A DNA stretch of 19,614 nucleotides, taken from assembly GCA_040394255.1 (NCBI GenBank), contig JBEBSP010000031.1, positions 1-19,614 of the forward strand, given 5' to 3'. This document shows positions 1 to 19,614 of the stretch, piece after piece (positions within the stretch are counted from its first letter, which is position 1; each line of letters opens with the position of its first letter). Below the pieces are notes generated by a model, which ran no database searches, was not told where the DNA came from, and saw only the letters and a program-made list of their open reading frames with translations. Both the position numbers and the translations under genes were made by a program. The DNA comes from Agaricicola taiwanensis_A (GTDB lineage: Bacteria > Pseudomonadota > Alphaproteobacteria > Rhizobiales > Methylopilaceae).

Positions 1-7
1 CTCGCCA

Positions 8-802
8 TCAGTTCATGATGTTCAGAGCATAGTTCAGCTTGATGCGGAAGACATGCGAGCTGTTGTCGAATCTGGCTCTGCTGGCCGCAAACGGAAAAGG
101 CCCGAACTGGGTATTCGCATTTTGCTCAGGCATGCTTAGTGTTGTTTTCCCGAGATCAGCGTAAGTGTATTCCATTCCCGCCGACCAATTGCGTGAAAGC
201 TTGATTTCCACGCCGCCTCCGACCGTCCATCCGGTTTTGACCGTGCTGGCGGAAATCGAGCGGTTGATTATCTGCCCCGGGTAAACGGCTTCGCCATAGG
301 AGTGCTTCACTTCGCCATAGGCTAAACCGCCGGTGACATAGAACAGGGCGAGACCTGTGGTCAGGCCGACCCGGCCACGCAGCGATCCCAGCCAATTCTG
401 CCCCGAGTTGAAATGGGTCGTGTCGTCTTCGCTGGATCCGAACGGTTGCCCCAGAATCCCAAATTCGGTTGGAAAAAGAAACGGATGTCCATTGCCTGCA
501 TTGCGGTATTGAATGTCGGTTTCGATGCCGAATACAGCAATGCCCGATTGCCAGTTGTAGCCTGCCTGGCCCCCGATCAGCAGCCCCGGCTGTGAAATGG
601 GAACGAATGGCGAGTTGTACAATTGGTTGTAGTGAACGCCGGAATGGGGAGTGGCGGAGAGGCCGGCATTCAATCCCGCATAGAAGCCTGACCAGTCATG
701 GGTCGGTTCCGCGGCAGGCGGCGCCTTGACGAGGCCGCCAGCCTCCAAGGCGGAAGCCGGATCGCTGGCAAACAGGGCGATGATGAGCGCAACTCGTTTC
801 AT
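8..802 (-). CDS. Outer-membrane beta-barrel protein, Omp25/Omp31-like (porin-family)
   Basis: A 264-residue protein. It begins with a probable Sec signal peptide: basic MKR, a hydrophobic stretch VALIIALFA, and a likely cleavage near SDPASA-LEAGG (residues ~19-20). A short Pro/Ala-rich linker follows, then the motif DWSGFYAGLNAG (~residues 36-47), the hallmark opening of Omp25/Omp31-type barrels of Alphaproteobacteria. Further strand-like segments are GGQAGYNWQ, LRGRVGL, YVTGGLAYGEV, GWTVGGGVE and WSAGMEYTYADLG, typical of an eight-stranded barrel, and the length fits the family (about 200-280 residues). A GGGAG-like Shine-Dalgarno lies 7 nt before the ATG (complement of 810-814). Expected location is the outer membrane, with a structural or passive-channel role. 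Oddity: the C-terminus is LNYALNIMN rather than ending in Phe/Tyr/Trp. It is transcribed away from the biosynthetic genes and is probably unrelated to them. The family call is secure; the exact function is not known. Confidence 0.85.
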   Translation of the reverse strand: MKRVALIIALFASDPASALEAGGLVKAPPAAEPTHDWSGFYAGLNAGLSATPHSGVHYNQLYNSPFVPISQPGLLIGGQAGYNWQSGIAVFGIETDIQYRNAGNGHPFLFPTEFGILGQPFGSSEDDTTHFNSGQNWLGSLRGRVGLTTGLALFYVTGGLAYGEVKHSYGEAVYPGQIINRSISASTVKTGWTVGGGVEIKLSRNWSAGMEYTYADLGKTTLSMPEQNANTQFGPFPFAASRARFDNSSHVFRIKLNYALNIMN

Positions 803-1213
803 TGCGATGCTCCCACTGAGATGCCCAGGATGGCGATCTCACCACGGGTTGCGATGACGATGAGGTTCTCACTTCAAGGTTAAGAGAGGCTTTCCCCCAG
901 GCTGCGAACGGAACCGGTCTCCAATCGCAATGGGCCTGTGGAATCAGCGGTTCAAGAGGTGAGCGGTACCGCCCCGCCTTGCCTGACGCAGAGGGCTGTC
1001 GCGCCCTGGCGGATTATCAGCCGATGGGGTGAGCGGCTGTCCTCACGACAGATCATTCGATCGGGATTTCGCGCGATGCGCCCGCGCGCAAAGGTCCGAT
1101 TTCGGAAAATGCCCGTTTTTCAAGGGAAGATTATAGTTCGGGATTGGGCGAGCCTTAAGGTCGAGCCTTTTGAATCGTGAAATAATTTAACAATATCAAT
1201 GTTTTATATGAAA
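803..1213. other. Intergenic region between omp gene and tRNA-Asn
   Basis: A 411-base stretch with no coding region I can support. A possible plus-strand frame at 938-1180 resembles no family and lacks a convincing ribosome-binding site. The left end must hold the promoter of the minus-strand outer-membrane protein gene: its ribosome-binding site (complement of 810-814) is clear, but I see no strong -35/-10 pair. The right end (about 1175-1213) is AT-rich and lies just downstream of the tRNA 3' end. It contains no stem-loop followed by a T-run that would make a convincing intrinsic terminator. Confidence 0.5.
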
Positions 1214-1288
1214 TGGCTCCCCGGGCCGGATTCGAACCAGCGACCGATCGATTAACAGTCGATTGCTCTACCACTGAGCTACCGGGGA
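1214..1288 (-). tRNA. tRNA-Asn (anticodon GTT)
   Basis: Read on the minus strand, this 75-nt sequence folds as a full cloverleaf. The acceptor stem is TCCCCGG paired with CCGGGGA, with discriminator G. The D arm is GCTCAGTGGTAGAGC. The anticodon stem is ATCGA/TCGAT around the loop CTGTTAA (anticodon GTT, Asn). The T arm is GCTGG-TTCGAAT-CCGGC. The 3'-terminal CCA is encoded at 1214-1216. It is divergent from the small membrane-protein gene on its right. Its 3' end points toward the omp gene, away from the NRPS locus. Confidence 0.97.
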
Positions 1289-1314
1289 ATGGGTGCGCGA
1301 AGCACTTGGCGCGC

Positions 1315-1344
1315 CCTATAGCAGACAGGGCGGGCCTATGCCAA
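1315..1344 (-). promoter_or_regulatory. Candidate sigma-70 promoter of tRNA-Asn
   Basis: On the minus strand TTGGCA (complement of 1339-1344, five of six matches to TTGACA) is followed after 18 nt by TATAGG (complement of 1315-1320). The -10 is preceded by TGC, giving an extended -10 element. Transcription would begin around 1308, about 20 nt before the mature tRNA 5' end at 1288, which is a normal leader length. This is motif matching by eye only. Confidence 0.4.
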
Positions 1345-1391
1345 GCGGCCATCGCCTCGCTTCGCACAAAGTGTGCATATATATGCAGCAC

Positions 1392-1649
1392 ATGAAACGC
1401 CATTTTATCCGTATCGGCCAGCGCCGCATCAGTCTGCCGGGATCGCGCATCGCGCGCCTTGTGATCGGCATTCTGCTCGTTTTTCTGGGTTTTCTCGGCT
1501 TTCTGCCCATACTGGGCTTCTGGATGATACCGCTCGGGCTGCTGGTGCTGTCGGTCGATTCGCCGCTCGTGCGGCGCTGGCGGCGGCGTTCCGAGGTCAC
1601 GATGATCCGGCGCTGGCGAAACCGTGGACGCACCGGACCCGCGCGCTGA
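1392..1649 (+). CDS. Small basic membrane protein, hypothetical
   Basis: From the ATG at 1392 this gives 85 residues. A basic N-terminus (MKRHFIRIGQRRISLPGSR) is followed by a long hydrophobic stretch from about residue 20 to 55, containing FLGFLGFLPILGFWMIPLG. That is long enough for two short helices joined at the Pro-containing FLP turn. A strongly basic tail (PLVRRWRRR, then RRWRNRGR) should stay in the cytoplasm. I associate the FLPILGFWMIPLGLLVLSVD core with small uncharacterised membrane proteins of Alphaproteobacteria, but I cannot name a function. An ATG at 1383 and a longer in-frame start at 1293 are possible. I prefer 1392 because the 1293 start begins only a few bases from the tRNA and adds sequence that does not look protein-like. 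No clear Shine-Dalgarno is visible. It is divergent from the tRNA and separated by 414 bases from the NRPS operon. Confidence 0.7.
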   Translation: MKRHFIRIGQRRISLPGSRIARLVIGILLVFLGFLGFLPILGFWMIPLGLLVLSVDSPLVRRWRRRSEVTMIRRWRNRGRTGPAR

Positions 1650-2063
1650 ACGCCGGTGGCGTCACACGATCAAGCATTCGCACAACATCTGGCCTGTCAC
1701 CGAAATGCAGGGATGAAGGCGCGCCCGGAAACGAACCGGGGGCAGGGATTCGCAGGCCGGCATGCTTCATGCCCATTCCGCCCCGGCTTGGGATGGCGCC
1801 GGGATGCCATGGATCAGATGCCCCGGTCCGGACGAAGCTTGCCAACCGAGGGGAATCCTGCATCGCATGCGGCTCCGATGGCGGTTCGGTGGAGCGAGCC
1901 GAAATTGTCCACAGCGAGATAGGGCGCGGGCTCCTTAAAAGGACCGTTTGCGGATTCATCCGGTTGTGAATGGATGCATCTTAACGCTAGATATTGTGGC
2001 GGTATTGGGGCCTGAGCGTGGCGGCGCTTAAGCATCCGAATATTCAACGGTGGGGCTGACGTA
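1650..2063. other. Intergenic region upstream of the NRPS operon, with inverted repeats
   Basis: A 414-base stretch with no supportable gene: the open frames across it on both strands resemble nothing and lack ribosome-binding sites. It contains several short perfect inverted repeats: ACGCC-GGT-GGCGT at 1650-1662 directly after the upstream stop codon; CCCGG-(7 nt)-CCGGG at 1724-1740; GGCATG-CTT-CATGCC at 1759-1773; and GCTCC-(14 nt)-GGAGC at 1872-1895. None has a following T-run, so none is a classical intrinsic terminator. The first could help end transcription of the small membrane-protein gene. The right part (about 1960-2063) should contain the promoter and leader of the biosynthetic operon. 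Confidence 0.5.
1964..1993 (+). promoter_or_regulatory. Weak candidate promoter for the NRPS operon
   Basis: TTGTGA at 1964-1969 and TAGATA at 1988-1993 are separated by 18 nt and lie about 70 bases before the NRPS1 start codon. Each hexamer matches the sigma-70 consensus in four of six positions. No operator or regulator gene is seen nearby, so this is the best-looking pair in the leader rather than a firm call. Confidence 0.2.

Positions 2064-19614
<17,551 letters not shown>

Noticed and set aside
1154..1171. Possible terminator AAGG-TCGAG-CCTTTT
   Set aside because: Only a 4-bp stem and a 4-T tail on the plus strand, with no plus-strand gene ending nearby.
938..1180. Plus-strand 80-codon frame between omp and tRNA
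   Set aside because: Unremarkable composition, no ribosome-binding site, no resemblance to any family I know.
1214..1288. tRNA-Asn as an integration site for a genomic island carrying the NRPS locus
   Set aside because: The tRNA 3' end faces the omp gene, so a classical insertion would lie to the left. No integrase or repeated tRNA 3' fragment was seen on the NRPS side.
1373..1969. Plus-strand 198-codon frame overlapping the small membrane protein, and a 120-codon minus-strand frame at 1597-1959
   Set aside because: No recognisable motif, no ribosome-binding site, and overlap with the better-supported 1392-1649 gene.

Overview
The window looks like the start of a large non-ribosomal peptide / polyketide (NRPS-PKS) biosynthetic locus in a high-GC alphaproteobacterium. 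Hyphomicrobiales (Rhizobiales) is the likeliest order. This rests on an Omp25/Omp31-like outer-membrane protein and a small basic membrane protein of a type I associate with that group; both are family resemblances judged by eye.

Layout. Positions 8-802 (minus strand) encode an outer-membrane beta-barrel protein. Positions 803-1213 hold no gene I can support. A tRNA-Asn(GTT) with encoded CCA lies on the minus strand at 1214-1288, with a plausible promoter at 1315-1344. Divergent from it, 1392-1649 (plus) encodes an 85-residue membrane protein. Positions 1650-2063 are non-coding, rich in short inverted repeats, and must carry the control region for the biosynthetic operon. From 2064 to the right edge everything is coding on the plus strand: a 1501-residue NRPS (2064-6569), then, overlapping it by ATGA, a giant hybrid NRPS-PKS starting at 6566 that is still open at 19614 (at least 4349 codons). 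The second protein was followed by reading frame-2 landmarks across its whole length; it runs off the window.

Assembly line. NRPS1 reads C-A-PCP-C. The second protein reads TubC_N-type docking domain, C-A-PCP, C-A-PCP, KS-(no AT)-DH-like-KR-ACP, C-A(partial). The A domain in its second module has the ten-residue code DVWHFSLVDK, which is the EntF serine code as I recall it, so that module very probably adds Ser. The ketide module has no acyltransferase and therefore needs a malonyl donor supplied in trans. The last A domain has a branched-chain aliphatic (Val/Ile-like) code as far as it is visible. The expected product segment is X1 / X2 - Ser - C2 ketide unit (beta-hydroxy if KR acts) - aliphatic residue, extended further by modules beyond the window. 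No epimerase, methyltransferase or thioesterase domain is visible.

Most notable points: a C domain at the end of NRPS1 faces another C domain at the start of NRPS2; the KS module lacks AT and has a DH-like fold with a degraded second motif; and the first ~72 codons of NRPS1 are about 33% GC while the rest is about 65% or more.
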